Positions 25,272 through 33,770 of a stretch of 64,000 bases of DNA are shown here, one piece after another. The stretch comes from Cellulomonas humilata (lineage in GTDB: Bacteria > Actinomycetota > Actinomycetes > Actinomycetales > Cellulomonadaceae), in contig NZ_JAUSVB010000003.1 in assembly GCF_030814415.1 (NCBI RefSeq), positions 186,001 through 250,000 on the forward strand, given 5' to 3'. The translations under genes were made by a program, and so were the position numbers. The notes beneath the pieces were generated by a model that saw nothing but the letters and a program-made list of their open reading frames with translations, was not told the DNA's origin and searched no databases. How positions within the stretch are numbered: position 1 is the stretch's first letter; every line of letters starts with the position of its first letter.

Positions 25272-25925
25272 ATGCGGGTTCTGGTGGTGGACGACGAGCG
25301 CGGGCTCGTGCGTGCGCTGCACCGCGGGCTGACCGCCGAGGGCTTCGCCGTCGACGTCGCGTACGACGGCGAGCGCGGGCTCGAGCTCGCCGCGCAGGGC
25401 GGCTACGACGTCATCGTGCTCGACGTCATGCTCCCGCGGCGCAACGGGTACGACGTCGTCACCGAGCTGCGCGCCCAGGACGTGTGGACGCCCGTCCTCA
25501 TGCTCAGCGCCAAGGACGGCGAGTACGACGTCGCCGACGGGCTGGACGTCGGGGCTGACGACTACCTGACCAAACCGTTCGCGTTCGTGGTGCTGGTCTC
25601 GCGGCTGCGTGCCCTCCTGCGCCGGCAGGGCCAGGTGCGCCCCCCGGTGCTGACCGCGGGGGACCTGGTCCTCGACCCCGCGACCCGGCGCGTGACCCGG
25701 TCCGGCGAGGCCGTGGCGCTGACGACCCGTGAGCTCGCCCTGCTCGAGTACCTGATGCACCACGCCGACCGCGTCGTCGGCAAGGTCGAGCTTCGCGACC
25801 ACGTGTGGGACGGCACGGGCGAGGACGTCAACGTGGTCGAGGTGTACGTGGGCTACCTGCGGCGCAAGCTCGGCCGGGAGGCCGTCGAGACGGTCCGGGG
25901 CGCCGGGTACCGCGTGGCGGGCTGA
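25272..25925 (+). CDS. OmpR/PhoB-family response regulator
   Basis: Two-component response regulator of 217 residues: receiver domain with phospho-acceptor Asp51 (VIVLDVMLPRRNG), acidic pair D7-D8 and the TKPF lysine, followed by a winged-helix Trans_reg_C domain ending LRRKLGREAVETVRGAGYRV. It is separated by one base from its kinase gene and divergent from the LolA-like/ABC operon, its probable target together with itself. Confidence 0.93.
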   Translation: MRVLVVDDERGLVRALHRGLTAEGFAVDVAYDGERGLELAAQGGYDVIVLDVMLPRRNGYDVVTELRAQDVWTPVLMLSAKDGEYDVADGLDVGADDYLTKPFAFVVLVSRLRALLRRQGQVRPPVLTAGDLVLDPATRRVTRSGEAVALTTRELALLEYLMHHADRVVGKVELRDHVWDGTGEDVNVVEVYVGYLRRKLGREAVETVRGAGYRVAG

Positions 25926-25926
25926 G

Positions 25927-27231
25927 GTGTCCCTGCGGCTCCGGCTCACGCTGTTGGCCTCCGGCGCGCTGTGCGTAGCGCTCGTCGTCGGCGCGATCGC
26001 TCTGACGACCGTCCTGCGCAGCACGCGCATCGACGCCCTCGACCAGGTGGTCCGCGACCGCGCCGCCACGGTGTCCGCGCTGGCCTCCGACGACCGACTC
26101 CCCGAGACGCTGCCGGTCGCCGAGCCGGGCGAGATCGTGCAGCTCATCGACGCCGACGGCGCCGTGCTGGCCACCTCCCCGAACGCGAGCAGGACCCTGC
26201 CGGTGCTGCCGCAGGACGTCCTGGCGGGCCTGAGCGGGGTCTCGACGACCGACCAGAGCGCCTACGACGACGTCGCCCGCGTCGCCGTGCAGACCACGAC
26301 GTTCCAGGACGAGCCGGCGACCGTCGTCGCGACCGTCCCGCTGACGGAGGTGCAGGGTGTCCTCGACGCGCTCCGTGTCGCGCTCGCGGTGGTGGTGCCG
26401 CTGCTCACCGTGGCGCTGGGCCTCGTCGTCTGGCTGATCCTCGGGCGGGCGCTGCGCCCGGTCGAGGAGCTGCGGCGCGGCGCGGCCCTCGTCGCGTCGT
26501 CGGGCGGCCCGGGCTCCCTGCCGGTTCCCGCGCGGGACGACGAGCTCGGTGCGCTGGCCCGCACGCTCAACTCGATGCTCGACCGGCTGGAGGCCGGCGC
26601 CGCCCGGCAGCGGGCGTTCGTCGCCGACGCAGCGCATGAGCTGCGCTCCCCGCTGGCTGCCCTGCGCACCAGCATCGACGTCGCGCGGGCGCACCCGCAG
26701 TCCTACCGGACGGACGAGCTCGCGGCGGAGCTCGAGGGCGAGGTGCTGCGGATGCAGGCCCTGGTCGACGACCTGCTGCTGCTCGCACGCGTGGGCTCCA
26801 CGCCGATGGCGCTCGAGGACGTCGACCTCGGTGCCGTGGCGCGCGACGTGGTGCGGCCGACCGAACCCGTCACCGTCACGGGCTCCGGGCGCGCCCGGGG
26901 GGACACCGCCGCGGTGGGACGGGTGCTGCGCAACCTCGTCGACAACGCCGTCCGGCACGCGGGTTCCCGGGTCGTGGTGACGGTCGGCGACGGGTCCGTG
27001 CGTGTTGACGACGACGGCGCCGGTCTCGACCCGGCGGACCGCGAGCGCGTGTTCGAGCGGTTCGTGCGGCTCGACGAGGCACGTCAGCGGGACGAGGGCG
27101 GCAGCGGCCTCGGGCTCGCGATCGCCCGCGAGATCGCGCGCGAGCAGGGCGGCGACGTCGTGCTCGGGGTCGCCGACCTGGGCGGGCTGCGGGCTGAGGT
27201 GCGGCTGCCGAGGACCGGCCCGTCGTCGTAG
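25927..27231 (+). CDS. Sensor histidine kinase
   Basis: Membrane histidine kinase of 434 residues: two transmembrane helices (about 8-30 and 152-174) flank an extracytoplasmic sensor of about 120 residues, followed by HAMP, the H-box with His237 (ADAAHELRSPLAALR), N-box LRNLVDNAVRHAG and G-boxes VDDDGAGL and GSGLGLAI. The GTG start lies one base after the response-regulator stop. With the divergent ABC exporter, this looks like an envelope-stress detection module; the ligand is not known. Confidence 0.92.
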   Translation: MSLRLRLTLLASGALCVALVVGAIALTTVLRSTRIDALDQVVRDRAATVSALASDDRLPETLPVAEPGEIVQLIDADGAVLATSPNASRTLPVLPQDVLAGLSGVSTTDQSAYDDVARVAVQTTTFQDEPATVVATVPLTEVQGVLDALRVALAVVVPLLTVALGLVVWLILGRALRPVEELRRGAALVASSGGPGSLPVPARDDELGALARTLNSMLDRLEAGAARQRAFVADAAHELRSPLAALRTSIDVARAHPQSYRTDELAAELEGEVLRMQALVDDLLLLARVGSTPMALEDVDLGAVARDVVRPTEPVTVTGSGRARGDTAAVGRVLRNLVDNAVRHAGSRVVVTVGDGSVRVDDDGAGLDPADRERVFERFVRLDEARQRDEGGSGLGLAIAREIAREQGGDVVLGVADLGGLRAEVRLPRTGPSS

Positions 27232-27263
27232 GTTGGGTGGGACGAGCCCCGGAGGTGACGACG

Positions 27264-27800
27264 ATGCCCGAGCACGACCCGGTGCGCGACGCGGCCCGGT
27301 ACCGCGTGGAGCGCGACTCGGCCGGCGAACGTCCCGAGCAGGAACACGCTGCGCCGCGCGGCCGGATGGAGAACCGGCACCAGTGGGTCGACGTCGTCAT
27401 CGACCAGGCGATCGCCCGCGGCGAGTTCGACGACCTGCCCCTGGCCGGCAAGCCGATCCCCGGCATCGCCCGGCACGACCCGGACTGGTGGCTCAAGGCG
27501 CTGATCGAGCGGGAGCAGATCTCGGGCGTCCTGCCGGAGGCGATCCAGCTGCGCAAGGACGACGCGGTCCTGGCCGAACGGCTGGACGGGCTGCGCACCC
27601 AGGACGACGTGCGCGCCGCCGTCGAGGAGTTCAACGCCCGGATCGTGTCCGCGCGGCGTCAGCTGATGGGCGGTCCGCCGGTGGTCACGCCGCTGCGGGA
27701 CGTGGACCGCGAGGTGCAGGCGTGGGCGGAGCGACACCGACCGCCGGAGCCGTCACCGGAGCCCGCACCGACACGCCGTCGGTGGGGCCGCCGAACCTGA
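27264..27800 (+). CDS. DUF1992 (DnaJ homologue C28-type) protein
   Basis: Protein of 178 residues whose middle part (about 38-112) matches the DUF1992 pattern: VDVVIDQAIARGEFDDLPLAGKPIP, then DWWLKALIEREQ. The eukaryotic counterpart is the DNAJC28 conserved domain; bacterial function is unknown. The ATG at 27264 has GGAGG eight bases upstream and is preferred to the in-frame start at 27237. Basic proline-rich C-terminus. Convergent with a small membrane-protein gene two bases away. Confidence 0.83.
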   Translation: MPEHDPVRDAARYRVERDSAGERPEQEHAAPRGRMENRHQWVDVVIDQAIARGEFDDLPLAGKPIPGIARHDPDWWLKALIEREQISGVLPEAIQLRKDDAVLAERLDGLRTQDDVRAAVEEFNARIVSARRQLMGGPPVVTPLRDVDREVQAWAERHRPPEPSPEPAPTRRRWGRRT

Positions 27801-27802
27801 TG

Positions 27803-28033
27803 TCAGGCGCGGTCTTCCAGCGCCGGCAGGATCGTCGTGGGGATCGCGAACGACAGCGAGACGGCGACGATGCCGCCGAAGAACACCCACGGGCCCCAGT
27901 CGCCGACGTTGAAGGCCACCGCGAACAGGGCCAGGCCGAGCAGGAACAGGATGGCGGGGAAGACGACGCTGAGCATGCGACCGGGCGTGCCCGACCCGTC
28001 GTCCTCGCGGCGCTCGATCACCGGGTAGCTCAT
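27803..28033 (-). CDS. Small membrane protein, hypothetical
   Basis: Protein of 76 residues with a charged N-terminus (ERREDDGSGTPGR) and two hydrophobic helices (LSVVFPAILFLLGLALFAVAF and GPWVFFGGIVAVSLSFAIPT). Codon use is like neighbouring genes. The ATG has AGGACGACCC upstream. No family recognised. It may be transcribed alone, since the next leftward gene ends 66 bases upstream. Confidence 0.65.
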   Translation of the reverse strand: MSYPVIERREDDGSGTPGRMLSVVFPAILFLLGLALFAVAFNVGDWGPWVFFGGIVAVSLSFAIPTTILPALEDRA

Positions 28034-28099
28034 GGGTCGTCCTCCACGGAGTGCTGTGCTGGGGTCCCCGGTGTGGTTCCACCGAGGACCCCAGCGTAG

Positions 28100-29593
28100 T
28101 CAGTGCGCCAGGGCCGGCGCCGACTCGTCGACCGGTGCGCCGTGCGGTGACGGAGCCGCCTTGACGAAGAACGCGGCGGGGATCGCGGCCAGCGAGATCA
28201 CCGCGCCCACCAGGAACGCGGCGTGGATGCCGCCCGCGGTCGCGTCGACCACCCCGGAGCCCGCGGCAGCCAGCGTGGCGCTCTGCGCGGTGAGCACGGT
28301 GACGAACAGCGCCGTGCCGGCCGCGCCGGCCACCTGCTGCACCGTGCCGACCATCGCGCTGCCGTGCGAGTACAGGTGCATCGGCAGCGAGCCCAGCGCC
28401 GAGGTGAACAGCGGCGTGAACATGAGGGCCAGCCCCGCGCTGAGCGTGACGTGGCACGCGAGCATGAGCCACGGCGAGCTCGACGCGCCCAGCAGCGTGA
28501 AGCCCCACGCGCTGGCGCTCACGATGATCGCGCCGGGCACGAGCAGCGGACGCGGACCGACCCGGTCGTAGGCCCGCCCGACGCTCGGCGCCAGCAGACC
28601 CATGATCAGGCCACCGGGGAGGAGCAGCAGACCCGTCTGCAGCGCCTCGAGCCCGAGCACCGTCTGCGCGTACAGGGGCACCAGGATCAGCGTCCCGAAC
28701 AGCGACATCATGCTGATCGCCATCACGCCTACCGAGATGGTGAACGTGGACGACGAGAACGTGCGCAGGTCCAGGAGCGCGCCGTCGACCTTCTGCAGCT
28801 GCAGCTGGCGCAGCACGAAGACCAGCAGCGCGACCGCGCCGGCGCCGAGCGACACCCAGGTCGTCGTCGTGATGCCGGTCGTCGCGACGGCCCCGAGTCC
28901 GCTGAGGCCGTACACGATCCCGCCGAACGCGACGGCCGACAGGATCACCGAGCCGATGTCGACCCTGGCGCTCCGGGTCTCGGTCAGGTTCGGCAGCCGG
29001 ACCGCGCCGAGCGCCAGGGCGCCGAGCGCGATCGGCAGGACGAGCGCGAACAGCCAGCGCCAGTCGAGCACGCTCAGCACGAGGCCCGAGATGGTCGGAC
29101 CGATCGCCGGGGCGACCGAGATGACGATGGAGATGTTGCCCATCGTGCGGCCGCGGCTCGCGGGCGGGGTCACGGTCATGACCGTGGTCATGAGCAGCGG
29201 CAGCATGATCGCCGTGCCGCACGCCTGCACCACGCGGCCGACGATGAGCGCGTCGAACCCGGGTGCCAGCGCGCAGATCGCGGTGCCCAGGCTGAACAGG
29301 GTCATCGCCGCCAGGAACACGGCACGCGTGGTGAACCGCTGGATCACGAAGCCGGTCACCGGGATGACGATCGCCATCGTCAGCATGAACGCCGTGGTGA
29401 CCCACTGGGCGGTGCTCGCCGGGATGTCCAGGTCGCTCATCAGCCGGGGGAGCGCGACGCCCATGATCGTCTCGTTGAGGATGACGACGAAGGTCGAGAT
29501 CAGCAGCAGCCGGACGGCGAGGCGGTCGCGCACGCCGGTCCCGGCGGCCGCGTCCGAGGGCGGATGGGTCGTGGTCAGGGTCTCATCGGTCAC
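28100..29593 (-). CDS. MFS multidrug exporter, DHA2 (EmrB/QacA) type
   Basis: Drug:proton antiporter of 497 residues with fourteen predicted helices. DHA2 signatures include ETIMGVALPRLMSDLDIPASTAQWVTTAFML near the start, GRVVQACGTAIMLPLLMT (motif C-like) and NISIVISVAPAIGPTISG (antiporter motif). GTG start with GAGG about nine bases upstream. No regulator gene is directly adjacent, although the 124-base gap upstream contains GTGCACAG-like short repeats. Substrates of this family include dyes, lincosamides and quaternary ammonium compounds; the specific one cannot be read. Confidence 0.9.
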   Translation of the reverse strand: MTDETLTTTHPPSDAAAGTGVRDRLAVRLLLISTFVVILNETIMGVALPRLMSDLDIPASTAQWVTTAFMLTMAIVIPVTGFVIQRFTTRAVFLAAMTLFSLGTAICALAPGFDALIVGRVVQACGTAIMLPLLMTTVMTVTPPASRGRTMGNISIVISVAPAIGPTISGLVLSVLDWRWLFALVLPIALGALALGAVRLPNLTETRSARVDIGSVILSAVAFGGIVYGLSGLGAVATTGITTTTWVSLGAGAVALLVFVLRQLQLQKVDGALLDLRTFSSSTFTISVGVMAISMMSLFGTLILVPLYAQTVLGLEALQTGLLLLPGGLIMGLLAPSVGRAYDRVGPRPLLVPGAIIVSASAWGFTLLGASSSPWLMLACHVTLSAGLALMFTPLFTSALGSLPMHLYSHGSAMVGTVQQVAGAAGTALFVTVLTAQSATLAAAGSGVVDATAGGIHAAFLVGAVISLAAIPAAFFVKAAPSPHGAPVDESAPALAH

Positions 29594-29717
29594 GGGAACA
29601 CCTCGGGTGTGGGAGGGAGGGGTGGTCGCAGCCGGTGTGGATCGGCGCGGAAGCTGTGCACAGTCTGTGCGGTGCGGCCCGGGCGGGTCGACGCTTTTCG
29701 CTGTCAGGAGACGCCCC

Positions 29718-30053
29718 TCACAGCACCATCGGCCAGAACGGTCGGACCTCGACGCGTCCGAAGCGGGCCATCGGGTGGGCCGCCGCCCGCTCCAGCGCCT
29801 CGTCGAGGTCAGAGCACTCCAGCACGTCGAACCCGGCGATGGACTCCTGCGTCTCCGCGAACGGTCCGTCGGTGACCAGCAGCTGTCCCGAGCGCACCCG
29901 CACCGTGCGGGCGTCCTCGGCGGGCCGGAGCCGGTCGCCGATGACGCTGAGGTTGCGACGGTCGTTCTCGCCCACCCAGTCGGAGATGTTGTCGTCCTCC
30001 GGGCGGTAGGTCTCGGCGGTCGGGTCGTCGCAGATCAGGAGCAGGAAACGCAT
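29718..30053 (-). CDS. YCII-related (DGPF-type) protein
   Basis: Small protein of 111 residues of the YCII/DGPF family: MRFLLLICDD start, DGPFAETQESIAGFDVLECSD central block and PFWPMVL end. These ferredoxin-like dimers are usually encoded beside an ECF sigma factor; none is adjacent here. Function unknown. A separate transcription unit between the MFS exporter and the DNA glycosylase. Confidence 0.85.
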   Translation of the reverse strand: MRFLLLICDDPTAETYRPEDDNISDWVGENDRRNLSVIGDRLRPAEDARTVRVRSGQLLVTDGPFAETQESIAGFDVLECSDLDEALERAAAHPMARFGRVEVRPFWPMVL

Positions 30054-30136
30054 GGAGTCCTCCAGGTGGTGGTCGAGCCTTCATCTGATGGACGATCCTG
30101 CGGGCGGCGGATCGACACGATCGGGCGAGCAGTTTT

Positions 30137-31072
30137 CTAGTGCAGCGGTCGTGCCCGTGGCGCGCGCGGTCCGAACCGGGGCGCCCGGCTGGTCTGCGTG
30201 AGCTCGATGAGCCGGATCACGCGCTGCCGATGACCCGCCCAGGGCTCCAGCAGGCGCAGCATCCCCGCGTCGTCGGTGCGGCTCCCCGTCAGCGCCCAGC
30301 CGACCAGGTGGGCCAGGTGGTAGTCGCCGACGGAGACCGCGTCGGCGTCGCCGAGCGCACGCGACGCGACCTCCGCGACCGTCCACGGCCCGATGCCCCG
30401 CACGGTCAGCAGCCGCCGGCGCGCCTCCTCGATCGGCAGGTCCGCACCCTCCTGGAGGCGGTGCGCCACGACGGCCGCACGCAGCACCGTGCCCGCCCGA
30501 GCCTCCTCGACGCCTGCCCGGCGCCAGTCCCACACCGGCACCTCGCGCCAGGCCGCGGCCGTCGGCGGCACCCGCATCGTGCGCGGAGCCGGGCCGGGCG
30601 CGGGCGTGCCGTGCTGGAGCACCAGCATTCGCCACGCGGCCTTGGCATCCAGCCCGACCACCTTCTGCTCGAGGACCGCCGGCACGAGCGCCTCGAACAC
30701 GTTGCCGGACCGCGGGATACGCAGCGCCGTCCGGCTCCGGTAGGCCTCGCGGACGACCGGGTGCAGCGACGCGTCGAAGCCGGTCGGGTCGTCGCGCGCC
30801 CCCAGCAGGTCGGGGACGTCGGCCAGCGCACGCTCGGCGCCCGGACCCCACGCGGTGCCGTGGATTCCGTCGCTTCGGACGGCGAGGTGGCGGGTGGCGG
30901 GACCGTCCGCCGTGGACGTCGCCTGCCAGACCGACCCGTCCGGCGCGAACCACCACGCCGGATCGCCGCCACCGCGCCGCAGCGGACCGAGCGTCAGGCG
31001 GACGTCGACCCGGTCGCGCGGACGGTAGACGGACTCCAGACCCGCCTGCTCGTCGGTCGGCACGGTGGTCAC
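30137..31072 (-). CDS. AlkA-like DNA-3-methyladenine glycosylase
   Basis: HhH-GPD superfamily base-excision glycosylase of 311 residues. The helix-hairpin-helix is LTVRGIGPWTVAEVASRAL (222-240) and the catalytic aspartate D250 lies in VSVGDYHL, as in AlkA. The first 110 residues replace the AlkA N-terminal domain. It removes alkylated bases from DNA. The GTG at 31072 is six bases after CATAGT, a -10-like hexamer, with no clear Shine-Dalgarno, so leaderless initiation is plausible. Divergent from the DUF72 gene. Confidence 0.87.
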   Translation of the reverse strand: MTTVPTDEQAGLESVYRPRDRVDVRLTLGPLRRGGGDPAWWFAPDGSVWQATSTADGPATRHLAVRSDGIHGTAWGPGAERALADVPDLLGARDDPTGFDASLHPVVREAYRSRTALRIPRSGNVFEALVPAVLEQKVVGLDAKAAWRMLVLQHGTPAPGPAPRTMRVPPTAAAWREVPVWDWRRAGVEEARAGTVLRAAVVAHRLQEGADLPIEEARRRLLTVRGIGPWTVAEVASRALGDADAVSVGDYHLAHLVGWALTGSRTDDAGMLRLLEPWAGHRQRVIRLIELTQTSRAPRFGPRAPRARPLH

Positions 31073-31110
31073 GCCCCCACTATGCGCCGCACCGCCGACA
31101 CACTGGGCGC

Positions 31111-31986
31111 ATGACCATCCGCACGGGGATCTCCGGCTGGCGCTACGCACCGTGGCGTTCCGTGTTCTACCCCGTCGGCCTTCCGCAGCGTCGCGAGCTC
31201 GAGTTCGCCTCCCGGCAGCTCACGTCGATCGAGATCAACGGCTCGTTCTACGCGCTCCAGAAGCCCGAGAGCTACGTCGCGTGGGCCGCTGAGACGCCCG
31301 ACGACTTCGTGTTCTCGATCAAGGGTCCGCGCTTCGTGACGCACCTGAAGAAGCTCGCCGACGTGCAGGTGCCGGTCGCCAACTTCTTCGCCAGCGGCGT
31401 GCTCGCGCTCGGGCCGAAGCTGGGACCCGTCCTGTGGCAGCTGCCCCCGAACCTCGGGTTCCACCCGGACCGGCTCGCCGCGTTCTTCGACCTCCTGCCG
31501 CGCACCACGGCCGCCGCCGCCCAGCTGGCGACCGAGCACGACGAGCGTCTCGACGACCGGGCGTGGACCACGACCGACGCCGACCGGCCCCTGCGGCACG
31601 TGCTGGAGGTCCGGCACGCGAGCTTTGAGGACCCGTCCTTCGTGCAGCTGTTGCGGGCCCACGACATCGGTCTCGTCGTCGCCGACGCCGCCGGACGCTG
31701 GCCCGTGATCGAGGACGTGACGGCCGACCTCGTCTACGTGCGGCTGCACGGTGAGACCGAGCTCTACGCCAGCGGCTACGACGACGATGCGCTCGACCGG
31801 TGGGCGACGAAGATCCGCGCGTGGGCGTCCGGCGGCGAACCGGAGGGTGCGCGGACGCTGTCGGCTCCTGCGCAGCCGGTCGCGGAGCGCGACGTGTTCG
31901 TCTACTTCGACAACGACCTGAAGGTCCGCGCCCCGTACGACTCGATGGCGCTCGCGGCCCGGCTGGGCTTGACGCCGGGCCAGTAG
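31111..31986 (+). CDS. DUF72 domain protein
   Basis: TIM-barrel-like protein of 291 residues of the DUF72 (YecE) family: ISGWRYAPWRSVFYP at the start, EINGSFYALQKPESY, FSIKGPRFVTHLKKL, VLWQLPPNL, HVLEVRHASF, YVRLHGETELYASGY and the VYFDNDLKVRAPYDSMAL end. Function of the family is unknown; fold comparison suggests a metal or nucleotide site. Its stop abuts the convergent S4-domain gene. Confidence 0.9.
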   Translation: MTIRTGISGWRYAPWRSVFYPVGLPQRRELEFASRQLTSIEINGSFYALQKPESYVAWAAETPDDFVFSIKGPRFVTHLKKLADVQVPVANFFASGVLALGPKLGPVLWQLPPNLGFHPDRLAAFFDLLPRTTAAAAQLATEHDERLDDRAWTTTDADRPLRHVLEVRHASFEDPSFVQLLRAHDIGLVVADAAGRWPVIEDVTADLVYVRLHGETELYASGYDDDALDRWATKIRAWASGGEPEGARTLSAPAQPVAERDVFVYFDNDLKVRAPYDSMALAARLGLTPGQ

Positions 31987-32355
31987 TCAGCGGCCCTTGA
32001 GGCGCTGGATCAGTCGGCGGTCGCGCTTGGTGGGCCGGCCCGCGCCGCGGTCGCGCTCGCCCGGGACCACGTGCTCCTTGGGCAGCGGCGCGGGGGAGCG
32101 GTCCAGGTAGCAGGCAACCGCGACCGGGGCGCCGACGCGCTTCACGACGGTGCGCTGCACGACGACGATCCGCTCGCGCTCACCGCCGCGGACGTGCACC
32201 TCGTCGCCGGGGACCACCATCGTCGCCGGCTTCGCGCGATCGCCGTTGACGCGGACATGACCGGCGCGGCACGCGGCCGCGGCGGCGGACCGGGTCGGGA
32301 ACAGCCGCACCGCCCACGTCCACGCGTCCACGCGCGCTCGCGTCACCTCAGCCAT
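31987..32355 (-). CDS. S4-domain RNA-binding protein (Hsp15-like)
   Basis: Protein of 122 residues with an N-terminal S4 fold (VDAWTWAVRLFPTRSAAAAACRAGHVRVNGDRAKPATMVVPGDEV) and a basic tail (RPTKRDRRLIQRLKGR). It matches the Hsp15/RqcH-assisting S4 proteins that bind 50S subunits with stalled peptidyl-tRNA. Likely role is ribosome rescue or quality control. Single gene, convergent with DUF72. Confidence 0.87.
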   Translation of the reverse strand: MAEVTRARVDAWTWAVRLFPTRSAAAAACRAGHVRVNGDRAKPATMVVPGDEVHVRGGERERIVVVQRTVVKRVGAPVAVACYLDRSPAPLPKEHVVPGERDRGAGRPTKRDRRLIQRLKGR

Positions 32356-32476
32356 CTCGCGAGCCTCTCACGGGCACGCGGCCCGGCGGCCGGTCGCCCC
32401 ACGGCCGGCGGTACGGCGTCGTCGGACCTCCCGCTGCCGATGTCGGTCGCTGCGGGCTCGTCGAACCGCTTCCGCG

Positions 32477-32490
32477 GCGAAACGATTCGC
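32477..32490. promoter_or_regulatory. LacI-family-type operator upstream of CE3 esterase
   Basis: GCGAA-N4-TTCGC with a central CG, the layout of LacI-family operators, 105 bases upstream of the secreted esterase start. The core GAAACGATTC recurs inverted at 39621-39630. It could mediate xylan or cellulose induction of the esterase (inference). Confidence 0.5.
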
Positions 32491-32594
32491 GCCCCTGACC
32501 ACCAGGCGGATGCGCACCACGCTGCACCCTGGTGGGCGTGTGCCCGCCCCGCCCGGGCATCGTGGCCCCGGGGGCGGATGCGGACGGAGGACCC

Positions 32595-33701
32595 ATGACG
32601 ACCACGCTCGTGCGCCGACTGGCCGGCGCTCTCGCCGCCCTGGCGCTGCTCGTGACCGGTGCACTGACCCTCGCCGGCCCGACGGCCGCCGCCGACCCGG
32701 TCCGGATCATGACGCTCGGCGACTCGATCACCGGGTCGCCCGGCTGCTGGCGGGCGCTCCTGTGGCAGAAGCTCCAGCAGACCGGCTACACGAACATCGA
32801 CATGGTGGGCACCCTGCCCGCGCAGGGCTGCGGGATCACCTACGACGGCGATAACGAGGGCCACGGCGGTTACCTGGTGACCAACGTCGCGACGCAGAAC
32901 CAGCTCGTCGGCTGGCTGTCGGCGACGCACCCGGACATCGTCGTCATGCACTTCGCCACCAACGACGTGTGGAGCAACAAGAGCCCGCAGGAGATCCTCG
33001 CCGCCTGGACGACGCTCGTGCAGCAGATGCGGGCGAGCAAGCCGACGATGAAGATCCTCGTCGCGAAGATCATCCCGGTGGCGCCGTCGAGCTGCAGCGA
33101 CTGCCCGCAGCGGACGATCAACCTGAACGCCGCGATCCCGGCGTGGGCCGCCGGGCTGAGCACCTCGGCGTCCCCGATCACGGTCGTCGACCAGTGGACC
33201 GGCTGGAACGCCGCCACCGATACCTCCGACGGCGTGCACCCGAACGAGACCGGCATCGTGAAGCTGGCCGACCGGTGGTACCCGGCGCTCACCGCGGCGC
33301 TGAACGGCACGACGCCGACCCCCACGCCGACGGCCACCCCGACGCCGACGAGCACCCCGACCCCGACGGTCTCGCCGTCGCCGAGCCCGACCTTCACGAT
33401 GCCGCCCGCGGACGGCTGCACCGCCACCTACACGGTCGCCAGCCAGTGGCCAGGAGGCTTCGTCGCGACGGTCCGGGTCAAGCCCTGGGCGGTCGCGCTG
33501 TCGGGCTGGCGGGTCGCCGTCACCCTGCCGGACGGTGCCGTCACCAACGCCTGGAGCTCGCAGCCGACGACGTCCGGGACCACGACGACGTTCGCCGCAG
33601 CCCCGTGGAACGGCTCCGTCCCGGTCGGCGGCTCCGTCGAGTTCGGCTTCCAGGGCACCGGAAGCCCGACCGCGTCCTGGGTCACCTGCTCCCGCGCCTG
33701 A
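32595..33701 (+). CDS. Secreted CE3-type acetylxylan esterase with CBM2
   Basis: Secreted modular enzyme of 368 residues. Signal peptide 1-33, then an SGNH hydrolase domain like carbohydrate esterase family 3: nucleophile Ser44 (TLGDSITGS), N123 (ATNDVW), D212 and H215 (DGVHPNETG). A Pro-Thr-Ser linker (about 240-265) leads to a C-terminal family 2 carbohydrate-binding module bounded by a cysteine pair, with aromatic residues in SQWPGGF, SGW and APWNG. It would deacetylate xylan while anchored on cellulose or xylan. GGAGG precedes the ATG. It fits the xylanase cluster at 59-64 kb. Confidence 0.9.
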   Translation: MTTTLVRRLAGALAALALLVTGALTLAGPTAAADPVRIMTLGDSITGSPGCWRALLWQKLQQTGYTNIDMVGTLPAQGCGITYDGDNEGHGGYLVTNVATQNQLVGWLSATHPDIVVMHFATNDVWSNKSPQEILAAWTTLVQQMRASKPTMKILVAKIIPVAPSSCSDCPQRTINLNAAIPAWAAGLSTSASPITVVDQWTGWNAATDTSDGVHPNETGIVKLADRWYPALTAALNGTTPTPTPTATPTPTSTPTPTVSPSPSPTFTMPPADGCTATYTVASQWPGGFVATVRVKPWAVALSGWRVAVTLPDGAVTNAWSSQPTTSGTTTTFAAAPWNGSVPVGGSVEFGFQGTGSPTASWVTCSRA

Positions 33702-33704
33702 CGC

Positions 33705-33762
33705 ACGAACCCGACACGGGTGTCGTGACGGTGCGTGGTCACGACACCCGTGTCGGGTTCGT
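33705..33762. terminator. Bidirectional hairpin terminator (25-bp perfect stem)
   Basis: Arms 33705-33729 and 33738-33762 are exact reverse complements with an 8-base loop. It lies between the convergent CE3 esterase and pgi genes, starting four bases after one stop and ending nine before the other. No T-run is present, as usual for actinobacterial terminators. Confidence 0.85.
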
Positions 33763-33770
33763 CGTCTGGG

